A stretch of 33,509 nucleotides of DNA from MAG-121220-bin8 sp964433845 (GCA_964433845.1 CAYSTA010000016.1:1-33509); one strand, 5' to 3'; counted from the stretch's first letter, positions 16,722 through 25,401 are shown. Numbers and translations are program-made. Notes: generated by a model from the sequence alone, not told the origin.

Positions 16722-17822
16722 TTAATTCAAGTTTAACATCAAATCATTAATAAGATTATTGCTATTTGTAAAAATTTTATCATTATTCGTAAAATCTAAT
16801 TCATAATGACCAAACATGTTTTTTAATTCACCTTTTTTATCTACAAATGGTTCAAATTTAATGGTGTTAGTAATTTTATCAAGAACTTCATTATACATTA
16901 TAGATATATTTGTTCTATATTCTTTGTTATTATTATTAATTTTTACATTCCTTAGAAATATATCAGCTAAATTAGTAGTGTTTTCAGGTATAGAATAATA
17001 TTCTTTATAATCTCTTTTTTTATATTCATTAGTAGTTATTGAGACTATTGCAGTAATTAAGGCAAAACACATATACTTTCTTGTGTTTTCCCTATTATAA
17101 TCAGTATCAAAGTGACCTGATTCAAATAATAACGTAGGAGTTCCTAAAAATTGAAAAGTATCTCCAACGCAGTTTGGGTTATAATCGTCTTTATATCGTG
17201 ATATATGGCCCTTTATAAGCTTTTTTAGCTGGTTATTGATAGATGAAATAACTTTCATGCTTGTAATCCTTGAATTTGTTTCAGATTTGTTTGTATTTGC
17301 AGTTGGGGATAAAAAAGACAATATGGAAGATTTATTAGTATCTGCTACTGAGTATATACTTCTTTGATCATGAAGATTGAAACAAAAATCAGGTATAATT
17401 TTGTTATATAAGTCTCTTAGAACAATACTTTCATTCTGACTCAGTGAAGAGGCATCTCTATTTATATCTACATTATTAAAGTTTTCTCTGGTATATGACA
17501 GGGAACCATCGGGATTTAAAATTGGTATTATATGAAGAGTAAAATGAGATAGATGTTTCTTGTCAATATGTAGAAAATATGACATAGTATCAAAAAGTGC
17601 CTTAGTGGAAGTGGATTCATTACCATGCATCTGGGACCAAATCAATATTTTAATTGGACCAGAGCCTATTTTCAGGTAATATATGGGTAAATTGTTACAG
17701 CTTTTACCTATTATAGAATAGGGGGGTATCTCTGTTAATTGTAAAATGGAATCATTAGTAATATATCTTCCAAATAAGGACTTAATTCTAAAATCATCAT
17801 ACTTACTAAATTTTAATTCCAT
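16722..17822 (-). CDS. M14-family zinc carboxypeptidase, cytoplasmic form
   Basis: The product is 366 residues from ATG 17822; the in-frame TTG at 17831 is rejected because an ATG follows three codons later, closer to the promoter box. Zinc and catalytic motifs of the M14 fold: HGNE (His66, Glu69), NPDG (103-106), the substrate Arg region INRD (120-123), third zinc ligand His151 in NLHDQR, and the catalytic Glu in LLFESGHFDTD (about Glu234). No signal peptide is seen, so it probably acts in the cytoplasm, unlike secreted digestive members. The C-terminal third (about 260-366) has no motif I recognise. The substrate is unknown. It is divergent from the XRE regulator, with palindromes in between. 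Confidence 0.85.
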   Translation of the reverse strand: MELKFSKYDDFRIKSLFGRYITNDSILQLTEIPPYSIIGKSCNNLPIYYLKIGSGPIKILIWSQMHGNESTSTKALFDTMSYFLHIDKKHLSHFTLHIIPILNPDGSLSYTRENFNNVDINRDASSLSQNESIVLRDLYNKIIPDFCFNLHDQRSIYSVADTNKSSILSFLSPTANTNKSETNSRITSMKVISSINNQLKKLIKGHISRYKDDYNPNCVGDTFQFLGTPTLLFESGHFDTDYNRENTRKYMCFALITAIVSITTNEYKKRDYKEYYSIPENTTNLADIFLRNVKINNNNKEYRTNISIMYNEVLDKITNTIKFEPFVDKKGELKNMFGHYELDFTNNDKIFTNSNNLINDLMLNLN

Positions 17823-17839
17823 TAATAACAAAAATTAAA

Positions 17840-17847
17840 CAAATTTA
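17840..17847 (-). promoter_or_regulatory. Promoter -7 box TAAATTTG for the M14 gene
   Basis: An exact TAnnTTTG match lies 17 bases before ATG 17822. The TTG at 17864-17866 (minus), 16 bases upstream, could be the -33 element. It lies inside the palindrome 17861-17872, so a protein bound there should block this promoter. Confidence 0.5.
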
Positions 17848-17860
17848 ACAATACAATTAA

Positions 17861-17872
17861 TTACAATTGTAA
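17861..17872. promoter_or_regulatory. Palindromic operator candidate TTACAATTGTAA
   Basis: This perfect 12-bp palindrome overlaps the -33 region of the M14 promoter. A degenerate half copy (TACAATT, 17852-17858) lies beside it. An 11-of-12 match occurs at 18050-18061, in front of the XRE gene. The shared ACAAT/ATTGT arms are typical of operators bound by XRE-family dimers. Confidence 0.55.
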
Positions 17873-17983
17873 ACATTTTTAAATTATAAAATCATACAAA
17901 TATTGAGATAAAATTTACATTTATATACAAAATTTAAATTGCTATTGCTAATATCCTGCAATTAAATCATTTATATATATTAT

Positions 17984-18000
17984 TTAAAGTATCACTTTAA
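17984..18000. promoter_or_regulatory. Inverted repeat TTAAAGT-N3-ACTTTAA
   Basis: Perfect 7-bp arms are separated by ATC, in the 241-base divergent region 17823-18063. The sequence is unrelated to the two TACAATTGTA palindromes, so it could be a site for a second regulator. The surroundings are very AT-rich, so chance is possible. Confidence 0.3.
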
Positions 18001-18021
18001 GTAAAATTATATATATAATGC

Positions 18022-18052
18022 TTGATTTAATCATTATAAATTATTATTTTTA
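18022..18052 (+). promoter_or_regulatory. Promoter of the XRE regulator gene (TTG-N20-TATTTTTA)
   Basis: A TTG at 18022-18024 is followed after 20 bases by TATTTTTA (18045-18052), one base off the TAnnTTTG consensus. The spacing fits Bacteroidota promoters. The end of the -7 box overlaps the palindrome that starts at 18050-18051. Confidence 0.45.
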
Positions 18053-18061
18053 CAATTGTAT
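18050..18061. promoter_or_regulatory. Operator candidate TTACAATTGTAT before the XRE gene
   Basis: It contains the perfect 10-bp palindrome TACAATTGTA (18051-18060) and ends 2 bases before the XRE ATG (18064). It overlaps the proposed -7 box and transcription start. It differs from the site at 17861-17872 by one base. Confidence 0.55.
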
Positions 18062-18063
18062 AC

Positions 18064-18414
18064 ATGGAGAAATTCACAAATAGACTTTTAGAAATATTAG
18101 AAACTAAGAATTTATCAGCCTCACAATTTGCTGAAAAGATTGGTGTACAAAGATCTAGTGTTTCTCACGTATTAAGTAAAAGAAATAAACCAAGTTTAGA
18201 TTTTATTATTAAAATCTCTAAAACTTTTGATGATATTTCATTAGACTGGCTAATAAATGGCGATAATAGTTTAAATTCAAGTGAAATAAACAGCGAAAAC
18301 AACTCCTCCACTCCTATTTCTAAGGAAATCAAAACCCTTGACCTAACAGAAAGAGAATTAGAAAAAATTGTGTTCTTTTATACTGATAAAAGTTATAAAA
18401 TTTTTAAAAATTAA
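18064..18414 (+). CDS. XRE-family helix-turn-helix regulator
   Basis: This 116-residue protein has an N-terminal HTH_3 domain (about 5-65: RLLEILETKNLSASQFAEKI, VQRSSVSHVLSKRNKPSLDF, SLDWLINGD) with a recognition helix around QRSSVSHVL. A Ser/Asn-rich linker follows (about 66-90), then a short conserved tail (LTERELEKIVFFYTDKSYKIF). No ligand or protease domain is seen. Inference: a dimeric repressor of its own gene and of the divergent M14 gene, because near-identical palindromes sit on both promoters. It is followed after 13 bases by a lipoprotein gene and then a GNAT gene. Confidence 0.9.
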   Translation: MEKFTNRLLEILETKNLSASQFAEKIGVQRSSVSHVLSKRNKPSLDFIIKISKTFDDISLDWLINGDNSLNSSEINSENNSSTPISKEIKTLDLTERELEKIVFFYTDKSYKIFKN

Positions 18415-18427
18415 ATTATCTTTACAT

Positions 18428-18805
18428 ATGAAGCTACAGTATGTAATTGTAGTTCTTTTCTTTTTTTCTTGCTACAATCAAGAAAGAAACTGCAAGAACT
18501 TTCAATCAGGAACCTTTGAATTTGAATCTATTTCATCTAAAGGAGACACCCTAAAAACAACCTTTATAAGATCTAATAATCTTGAAATCGATTACTTTAA
18601 CAATAAAGTTGACTCTTCCTATGTTAATTGGGTTTCTGAATGTGAATGTATTTTAAAAAAAGTTAATCCTATAAATTTATCTGAGAGAAAGCCTATACAA
18701 ATGAAGATTCTCAGCACTTCTAATAATGAATATGTTTTTGAATATTCATATGTAGGGGATTTAAAAAATAAGAATAGAGGAAAAGCTCGAAAAATTTCTG
18801 ATTAA
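18428..18805 (+). CDS. Small lipoprotein of unknown function, conserved next to parC in Flavobacteriia
   Basis: From ATG 18428 the product is 125 residues. An upstream in-frame ATG at 18368 lies inside the XRE gene and would put 20 extra residues before the signal peptide, so it is rejected. The N-terminus KLQYVIVVLFFFSC with Cys at about residue 15 looks like a lipoprotein signal. The mature part (RNCKNFQSGTFEF, TTFIRSNNLEIDYF, VNWVSECECILKKV, IQMKILSTSNNEYVFEY) is beta-rich with three more cysteines. From memory, homologues in this class are found beside topoisomerase IV genes, as here, and are sometimes wrongly named after them. The function is not known. It directly abuts the GNAT gene with no gap. 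Confidence 0.75.
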   Translation: MKLQYVIVVLFFFSCYNQERNCKNFQSGTFEFESISSKGDTLKTTFIRSNNLEIDYFNNKVDSSYVNWVSECECILKKVNPINLSERKPIQMKILSTSNNEYVFEYSYVGDLKNKNRGKARKISD

Positions 18806-19366
18806 ATGCTGAAAAATCAATATATCTTCACATCTGATAGACTTGGTTTTAGAAACTGGCTAAAAGAAGACATTGAACAATTTGCAAAAATTAATGCAGA
18901 TTTAGAAGTTATGAAATATTTTTCTAAACCATTAACATTTAAAGAGTCTGAAAAACAAATTTATCGTTATAAAAAGCATTACGATAAATATGGATATAAT
19001 TATTTCGCAACTGAATTATTAGATTCAGGGGAATTTATAGGTGCTGTTGGATTAGGATATAAAGATTATAAAGCTAAATTTAATCCGGCTACTGATATAG
19101 GTTGGCGATTAAAAAAAAATGTTTGGAACAAGGGATATGCAACTGAGGGAGCCCGAAAATGTTTAGAATATGGATTTAACAAACTAAACCTTAAAAAAAT
19201 AATCTCAACTTGTACAATTACCAATATAAAATCTGAAAATATAATGAAGAAAATAGGTATGATTAAAAAAGGAGAATTTAATCATCCTAATCTTATAGGT
19301 TCTCCTCATTTAGAAAAATGTGTTTGGTATGAAATTAATACTGAACAATACAGTATTAGCAATTAA
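18806..19366 (+). CDS. GNAT-family N-acetyltransferase (RimJ/RimL-like)
   Basis: This 186-residue protein has the RimJ/RimL-type GNAT layout: an opening strand FTSDRLGFRNWLKEDIEQFA, then FIGAVGLGYKD, and the acetyl-CoA-binding region IGWRLKKNVWNKGYATEGAR with the NKGYATEG pyrophosphate loop. It continues with KIISTCTITNIKSENIMKKIGM, the family C-terminal motif. The substrate may be a protein N-terminus, an amino acid or a small molecule and cannot be inferred. It is the last gene of the XRE - lipoprotein - GNAT run, and its stop codon touches the stop codon of the convergent parC gene. Confidence 0.88.
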   Translation: MLKNQYIFTSDRLGFRNWLKEDIEQFAKINADLEVMKYFSKPLTFKESEKQIYRYKKHYDKYGYNYFATELLDSGEFIGAVGLGYKDYKAKFNPATDIGWRLKKNVWNKGYATEGARKCLEYGFNKLNLKKIISTCTITNIKSENIMKKIGMIKKGEFNHPNLIGSPHLEKCVWYEINTEQYSISN

Positions 19367-21997
19367 CTAAAATTCTAATTCTGTTTGCCCCTCTTTATTG
19401 TTCACTGGATCCTCTTCATTTAATACAGTTTCTTTCGGAACATCAACTACCTCATCATTAACCTCAAGTTCCATAACAGGTGTTTTTTCTGGAGGAGTAT
19501 AAGGAATAGGATCTAATAAATTAATATTTTTAATCTTATGTGAAGAAAGCTGGTTACCTTGTGCTTTAATTCCTTTAACACTTATCAAATCTTCAATATT
19601 TTGAATTAAATTATCTCTTGTACCTTTGGATGTCTTTGAAAATGCTATTTCAATAACTGGCTTCCAGTCTGAAGAAACCATCTCAAGTTGAATTTTTGAA
19701 CCTGTAGGAGTAAATTGTTGTTCAACCTTTCGATTATCAGCAAGAAAACGTTTTATATAATACCTATCCTTATTTCCATCAAAATATATTACTGAAATTG
19801 GTTTTTTAACAATCCATTTCTCTAGAATAATCATGTCTTCAGGAAAATGCATGTTGAGATCAGGTTTAACAGTTTTTAATATCCCTTTTTGCTGTACAAT
19901 TAGTAATGAATCATCACCTTTAAATTCTCCTAAAAGCTCTCCCCTATTATCAACATTAAGTCTTTGGATAGTTTCATCAAACCAAATCTTTCTTGGTTTT
20001 AATGTAGATAAGCCCTTTTCCTTAAATTCTATCCTATTAACAGTGTATTTTGTTACTATATTCCCCTTTGAGCCTCTTCCTTTAATTTCAAGGTCAGCAA
20101 AGTCTAATTCCCATTTTAATTTTTTAATTGAACCAGACTGTCTTAAAATAACATTTACAATTTCAGCTTCACCATTAGGGTTTGCTGAAAAATAAAGAAT
20201 TTTAGTCCCCTCTGTTCCCCTTGTTAGGTTATACATTTTGTCTCTAGTTATCCCCGTTACACTAAATCTTTTGATATAAGAGGTTCCTTTTTTTCCATCC
20301 TTATATATCATGTTATAAACTGTTCTATTATCTTTCCTTTTAAACACAGCTACATGCACTATGTTTTTTGCAATAAATTTTTTAGTATCAACTTTAGTGA
20401 CCATCATTTCACCATTTTGAGTAAATACAATTATATCATCGATATCAGAGCACTCCTCAACAAATTGATCTTTTCTAATAGATGTACCAATGAAACCTTC
20501 TTCCTTATTTACATAAAGTTTTGAATTTTTAATCACAACTTTTTTAGCATCAACATCAGCAAAAATTCTGATCTCAGTTTTTCTCTTTTTATCCTTTCCA
20601 TAAACAGATTTTAAATTCTTAAAATAATTTATCGCAAAATCAGTAAGGTTATTTAAATTATATTTAATCTTCTCTAAATCAGATTCGATAGATTGAATTT
20701 TTAATTTAGCTTTATCAATATCAAACTTGGAAATTCTTTTAATTTTAATTTCTGTTAACCTGATTATATCATCTTCTATAATTTCTCTTTTTAATCTACT
20801 TACAAATGGCTGTAATCCATCTGAAATTGCTTTAATTACACCTTCCCAAGTTTCAATATCTTCAATATCACGATAGATTCTATTTTCGATAAAGATTCTC
20901 TCTAAGGAAGCATAATGCCATTGATTTTCAAAATCTTCTTTTTTATATTCTAGCTCTAGTTTTAATAATTCTCTAGTATGTTCTGTTGATCTCCTTAAAA
21001 TTTCAGAAACACCAACAAACAATGGTCTGTTGTTTTCTATAACACAACCTAAAGGAGAAATTGAAGTTTCACATGAAGTAAAAGCATACAAGCCATCAAT
21101 TGTTTTATCTGGAGAAACACCTGTAGGAAGATGGACTAATATCTCAACATTATTTGCTGTATTATCTTCAATTTTCTTTATTTTAATTTTTCCATTATCG
21201 TTAGCCTTAACAATTGAGTCTATTAAAGAGGATGTGGTAGTAGAAAAAGGAATCTGACTAATTACTAAAGTATTCTTATTTAACTGATTTATTCTTGCCC
21301 TTATCTTAATCCTTCCTCCTCTAAGTCCATCATTATAATTAGTCACATCCATTATTCCTGAAGTAGAAAAATCAGGATAGAGAGTAAATTTTTTATCTTT
21401 TAAACATTTAATAGAGGAATCAATTAATTCTATAAAATTATGAGGAAGAATCTTTGTAGATAAACCAACAGCTATCCCCTCTCCTCCCTGTGCTAATAAC
21501 AAGGGGAATTTAACAGGCAGGTTAATCGGTTCTTTTCTTCTTCCATCATATGAAGACTGCCATTCTGTTATTTTAGGGCTAAAAACTACTTCTAACGCAA
21601 ATTTAGACAGCCTAGCTTCTATGTATCTAGATGCAGCTGACCTATCACCCGTTAGTATATTGCCCCAATTACCTTGGGTTTCAATTAAAAGTTCTTTTTG
21701 ACCAATCTGAACCATTGCATCAGCTATACTTGCATCGCCATGAGGGTGGTATTGCATTGTATGACCAACTATGTTAGCTACTTTATTAAAACGCCCATCA
21801 TCTAAATCTTTCATTGAATGAAGAATTCTTCTTTGAACAGGCTTAAAGCCATCTTCAATTGAAGGTACTGCACGTTCTAAAATTACATAAGAAGCATAAT
21901 CTAAGAACCAGTCCTTATACATTCCAGACACTCTGGTTAACGAATCTCCTAATTCTTCTTCATTCAAATTATCTGAATCTAAATATTCTTCCTCCAT
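19367..21997 (-). CDS. parC: DNA topoisomerase IV subunit A
   Basis: This 876-residue type IIA topoisomerase breakage-reunion subunit decatenates daughter chromosomes. The N-terminal part includes DGFKPVQRRIL, the helix HPHGDASIADAMVQ (84-97) and the catalytic Tyr125 in AASRYIEARL. A coiled-coil tower follows, and the C-terminal half holds beta-pinwheel repeats with degenerate glycine boxes (KGRGSKGN). The canonical gyrase box QRRGGKG is not seen, which with the directly upstream parE favours ParC over GyrA. The position of quinolone-contacting Ser80 of E. coli ParC is Ala89 here; the Glu84 position is Asp93. The acidic C-terminal tail ends ELEF. Its ATG follows the parE stop with no gap. Confidence 0.92.
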   Translation of the reverse strand: MEEEYLDSDNLNEEELGDSLTRVSGMYKDWFLDYASYVILERAVPSIEDGFKPVQRRILHSMKDLDDGRFNKVANIVGHTMQYHPHGDASIADAMVQIGQKELLIETQGNWGNILTGDRSAASRYIEARLSKFALEVVFSPKITEWQSSYDGRRKEPINLPVKFPLLLAQGGEGIAVGLSTKILPHNFIELIDSSIKCLKDKKFTLYPDFSTSGIMDVTNYNDGLRGGRIKIRARINQLNKNTLVISQIPFSTTTSSLIDSIVKANDNGKIKIKKIEDNTANNVEILVHLPTGVSPDKTIDGLYAFTSCETSISPLGCVIENNRPLFVGVSEILRRSTEHTRELLKLELEYKKEDFENQWHYASLERIFIENRIYRDIEDIETWEGVIKAISDGLQPFVSRLKREIIEDDIIRLTEIKIKRISKFDIDKAKLKIQSIESDLEKIKYNLNNLTDFAINYFKNLKSVYGKDKKRKTEIRIFADVDAKKVVIKNSKLYVNKEEGFIGTSIRKDQFVEECSDIDDIIVFTQNGEMMVTKVDTKKFIAKNIVHVAVFKRKDNRTVYNMIYKDGKKGTSYIKRFSVTGITRDKMYNLTRGTEGTKILYFSANPNGEAEIVNVILRQSGSIKKLKWELDFADLEIKGRGSKGNIVTKYTVNRIEFKEKGLSTLKPRKIWFDETIQRLNVDNRGELLGEFKGDDSLLIVQQKGILKTVKPDLNMHFPEDMIILEKWIVKKPISVIYFDGNKDRYYIKRFLADNRKVEQQFTPTGSKIQLEMVSSDWKPVIEIAFSKTSKGTRDNLIQNIEDLISVKGIKAQGNQLSSHKIKNINLLDPIPYTPPEKTPVMELEVNDEVVDVPKETVLNEEDPVNNKEGQTELEF

Positions 21998-23851
21998 CTA
22001 TGAATCTATTCTATCAAGTTCTACTTTAAGATTTTCAATTATAAACTTCTGCCTGTCAGGTGTATTTTTTCCCATATAAAAAGACAACAAGTCCTCTATG
22101 CTAAAATTTTCATCAAGCATTACTGGATCTAACCTCATAGTTTCTCCAATAAAATGCTTAAACTCATTTGGTGATATTTCACCTAAACCTTTAAATCGAG
22201 TTATTTCGGGTTTATTACCTAGTTTATTAATTGCTTCTATCCTCTCCTTTTCTGAATAACAATAAATAGTTTCTTTTTTATTTCTAACTCTAAAAAGAGG
22301 TGTTTGAAGAATAAACAAATGTCCTTCTTTTATAATTTCCGGAAAGAATTGCAAAAAGAAAGTGATTAATAACAATCTAATATGCATTCCATCTACATCA
22401 GCATCTGTCGCGATTACAATATTATTATATCTTAAATACTCTATACTTTCTTCTATGTTTAATGCTGCCTGTAGTAAATTAAATTCTTCATTTTCATATA
22501 CCACTTTTTTAGTCATAGAATAACAATTAAGAGGTTTGCCTCTTAAACTAAAAACAGCTTGTGTATTTACATCTCTAGACTTTGTTATGGATCCACTTGC
22601 AGAATCTCCCTCTGTAATAAAAAGAGTTGAATCTAATCTATTTTCTTTGTTCATATCATTCAAGTGCACCCTACAATCTCTAAGTTTCTTATTGTGAAGG
22701 CTAGATTTTTTAGCTCGTTCTCTTGCAAGCTTTCTAATCCCTGAAAGCTCTTTCCGTTCTTTTTCAGCTTGAATAATTTTCTTTTGAATACTTTCAGCTG
22801 TTTCAGGATTTTTATGTAAATAATTATCTAAATATTTACTAACAAAATCATTGATATAAGATCTCACTGTAGGTAATTTCCCGCCCATTTCAGTTGAACC
22901 CAGCTTGGTTTTAGTTTGGGATTCAAAAACAGGTTCCATTACTTTAATACTAATAGCAGCAATAATAGATTTCCTTATATCCGAAGAATCATATTGTTTC
23001 CCATAGAAGTCTCTAATTGTTCTAACTAAAGATTCTCTAAATGCAGATTGATGAGTTCCTCCCTGAGTGGTATGTTGACCATTTACAAAAGAATAATATT
23101 CTTCACTATACTGAATCCTACTATGCGTTAATGCAATTTCTATATCCTCTCCCTTTAAATGAATTATAGGATACAATAATTTTTCAACATCATTATTGTC
23201 CTCTAATAAATCTTTAAGTCCATTATCAGAAAAATATTTTTCTCCATTAAAAACAATGGTCAATCCTGGATTTAGATAAACATAATATTTGAGCATTTTT
23301 GAGACATACTCTGTTCTATATTTATAATGTTTAAAAATTGAATCATCAGGTCTAAAATAAACCTTTGTTCCTTTTCTTCTTGAGGATTCTTCTACAGGTC
23401 CATCTTCAAGCAAGTTTCCTGTTTCAAAAGTAACAGCCTTTAATTTTCCATCTCTACATGATTCTACTTTAAAAACAGAAGAAAGTGCATTTACTGCTTT
23501 TGTGCCAACTCCATTAAGACCAACTGATTTTTTAAAAGCTCTTGTATCATATTTTCCTCCTGTATTCATTTTTGAAACAACATCTACAACCTTTCCAAGA
23601 GGAATTCCTCTTCCATAATCTCTAACAGAAACACCAGAGTCTGATATAGAAATTTCAATAGTTTTTCCAGCACCCATTACAAATTCATCAATAGAATTGT
23701 CTAAAACTTCTTTAAGTAAAATATATATACCATCATCAGGAGATGAACCATCCCCTAATTTGCCGATATACATTCCTGGACGCATTCTAATATGCTCTTT
23801 CCAGTCAAGAGATCTTATGTTTTCTTCAGTATAATTCGATGAAATTACCAT
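21998..23851 (-). CDS. parE: DNA topoisomerase IV subunit B (ATPase)
   Basis: This 617-residue GHKL ATPase subunit partners ParC. Visible motifs: MRPGMYIG (23-30), catalytic Glu48 in KEVLDNSIDE, the Bergerat-fold boxes VRDYGRGIPLG and GLNGVGTKAVNALS, and the transducer Lys segment SQTKTKLGS. The TOPRIM domain has LFITEGDSASG and ATDADVDGMHIR, and GRFKGLGE-like RFKGLGEISPNEF follows. The length fits the short ParE/GyrB class without the large proteobacterial insertion. It lies 101 bases downstream of ychF; a promoter in that gap is possible but I could not place a good box. Confidence 0.94.
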   Translation of the reverse strand: MVISSNYTEENIRSLDWKEHIRMRPGMYIGKLGDGSSPDDGIYILLKEVLDNSIDEFVMGAGKTIEISISDSGVSVRDYGRGIPLGKVVDVVSKMNTGGKYDTRAFKKSVGLNGVGTKAVNALSSVFKVESCRDGKLKAVTFETGNLLEDGPVEESSRRKGTKVYFRPDDSIFKHYKYRTEYVSKMLKYYVYLNPGLTIVFNGEKYFSDNGLKDLLEDNNDVEKLLYPIIHLKGEDIEIALTHSRIQYSEEYYSFVNGQHTTQGGTHQSAFRESLVRTIRDFYGKQYDSSDIRKSIIAAISIKVMEPVFESQTKTKLGSTEMGGKLPTVRSYINDFVSKYLDNYLHKNPETAESIQKKIIQAEKERKELSGIRKLARERAKKSSLHNKKLRDCRVHLNDMNKENRLDSTLFITEGDSASGSITKSRDVNTQAVFSLRGKPLNCYSMTKKVVYENEEFNLLQAALNIEESIEYLRYNNIVIATDADVDGMHIRLLLITFFLQFFPEIIKEGHLFILQTPLFRVRNKKETIYCYSEKERIEAINKLGNKPEITRFKGLGEISPNEFKHFIGETMRLDPVMLDENFSIEDLLSFYMGKNTPDRQKFIIENLKVELDRIDS

Positions 23852-23952
23852 TTACTCTGCTAAAGAGCTAAGATAGTGCTTCAATAAAAATAATAAAATG
23901 GTGTATAAATAAATTAATTAACAATAAGAGATGCATGGTTGTTGAAATCTTT

Positions 23953-25044
23953 TTAAACATTAAATCTAAAATGCATTATATCTCCATCCATTAAAATATA
24001 ATCCTTACCCTCAACATTTAATTTACCTGCTTCTCTTGCTTTTGATTCACTTCCATAATGAATATAATTATCATATGAGATAACTTCTGCCCTAATAAAA
24101 CCTTTTTCAAAATCAGAATGTATAACACCAGCAGCTTTTTGAGCAGTCATTCCTTTTTTAATTGTCCAAGCTCTAACTTCTTTGATTCCAGATGTAAAAT
24201 AAGTTTGAAGATTCAATAAGTCGTAGGCTTTTTTTATAAGCTTAGATGATCCCGGTTCAGATAAACCTATGTCTAACAAAAATGCTTTTCTGTCCTCATA
24301 ACTATCCAATTCATTAATATCTGCTTCAGTACCAACAGCCAAAATCATTAATTCAGCATTTTTATCATTTAATGAGTGTTTTAAATTATCAACATATTTG
24401 TTGCCATTTATCACAGATGATTCATCCACATTACAGACGTATAGAATAGGTTTACTTGTAATTAATTGAATTGAATCAGAAAACTTTTTTTCATCCTCAG
24501 AAAAATCTAAACTTCTGACAGGATTAAAGGCACGTAAATGGTCTATTATTTTATTTAACACAACAGACTCTTTAATAGCTTCTTTATTTCCTGTTTTTAC
24601 AAGTCTATTTAATTTTTCATGTTTTTTTTCTACTGTTTCTAAATCCTTTAACTGTAATTCTAAATCAATAATTTCTTTATCTCTTACAGGATCAACAGAA
24701 CCTTCAACGTGAACAATATTATCATCATCAAAACATCTTATTACATGAATTATAGCATCAGTCTCTCTTATATTTGCTAGAAATTGATTACCTAAACCTT
24801 CACCCTTACTGGCACCTTTAACCAAACCCGCTATATCTACTATTTCAACTGTTGCTGGAATTACCTTTTCAGGATTAACAAGTTTTTCAAGTTTTTCAAG
24901 TCTTAAATCTGGGACATTAATAATTCCTATGTTCGGTTCAATAGTACAAAAAGGGAAATTTGCACTTTGAGCTTTAGTATTAGACAAACAATTAAATAAA
25001 GTAGATTTCCCAACATTAGGGAGTCCAACAATTCCAGCTTTCAT
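23953..25044 (-). CDS. ychF: Ribosome-binding ATPase YchF (Obg family)
   Basis: This 363-residue TRAFAC P-loop protein uses ATP rather than GTP and binds ribosomes; it is linked to stress and translation control. Visible parts: G1 GLPNVGKST (6-14), G3 region DIAGLVKGASKGEGLGNQFL, the altered G4 motif NVDE that marks YchF/OLA1 instead of NKxD, a coiled-coil helical domain in the middle, and a C-terminal TGS domain (FTSGIKEVRAWTIKKGMTAQ...GKDYILMDGDIMHFRFNV). The length is standard. It is 3 bases from the upstream ferredoxin gene, so the two are co-transcribed. Confidence 0.96.
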   Translation of the reverse strand: MKAGIVGLPNVGKSTLFNCLSNTKAQSANFPFCTIEPNIGIINVPDLRLEKLEKLVNPEKVIPATVEIVDIAGLVKGASKGEGLGNQFLANIRETDAIIHVIRCFDDDNIVHVEGSVDPVRDKEIIDLELQLKDLETVEKKHEKLNRLVKTGNKEAIKESVVLNKIIDHLRAFNPVRSLDFSEDEKKFSDSIQLITSKPILYVCNVDESSVINGNKYVDNLKHSLNDKNAELMILAVGTEADINELDSYEDRKAFLLDIGLSEPGSSKLIKKAYDLLNLQTYFTSGIKEVRAWTIKKGMTAQKAAGVIHSDFEKGFIRAEVISYDNYIHYGSESKAREAGKLNVEGKDYILMDGDIMHFRFNV

Positions 25045-25047
25045 ATA

Positions 25048-25401
25048 TTAGTTTTCAGGGTGCATAAATTTTTGTTTTCCCAGAAGAACTTCTTTACTTT
25101 CCTCGTTTTTTTCATCAGGAATACAACAATCTACAGGGCAAACCGCGGCACATTGAGGTTCTTCATGAAAACCAACACACTCAGTACACTTGTTAGATGC
25201 TATAAAATAAAATTCATCTGAAATTGGTTCTTGTTCAAGATCAGCATTAGCAGAAGTCCCATTTGGTAATATTATATCACCAGACAAACTAGTCCCATCA
25301 GAATATTTCCATTCATAGGAAGCTTCATATATTGCAGTATTAGGACATTCTGGTTCACAAGCACCACAATTTATACACTCATCTGTAATTTTAATAGCCA
25401 T
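25048..25401 (-). CDS. Two-cluster [4Fe-4S] ferredoxin (YfhL-like)
   Basis: This 117-residue ferredoxin has two cluster motifs. The first is Cys9-x2-Cys12-x2-Cys15-x3-Cys19 followed by Pro. The second is Cys72-x2-Cys75-x8-Cys84-x3-Cys88 followed by Pro, with extra Cys92 and Cys93. The 8-residue spacing in the second motif marks the YfhL/Alvin-type 2[4Fe-4S] group with low potential. A long insertion (about 25-65) separates the motifs. It is divergent from the acyl-CoA reductase gene, whose reaction is a reduction, but a direct electron-transfer link is only a guess. It has the best promoter match in the window (25435-25465). Confidence 0.93.
   Translation of the reverse strand: MAIKITDECINCGACEPECPNTAIYEASYEWKYSDGTSLSGDIILPNGTSANADLEQEPISDEFYFIASNKCTECVGFHEEPQCAAVCPVDCCIPDEKNEESKEVLLGKQKFMHPEN

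Noticed and set aside
18368..18427. Upstream ATG giving the lipoprotein 20 extra residues
   Set aside because: It lies within the XRE gene and would bury the signal peptide; ATG 18428 gives a normal lipoprotein N-terminus.
19367..23851. Gyrase rather than topoisomerase IV
   Set aside because: parE is directly followed by parC with no gap, and the C-terminal region lacks the canonical QRRGGKG gyrase box.
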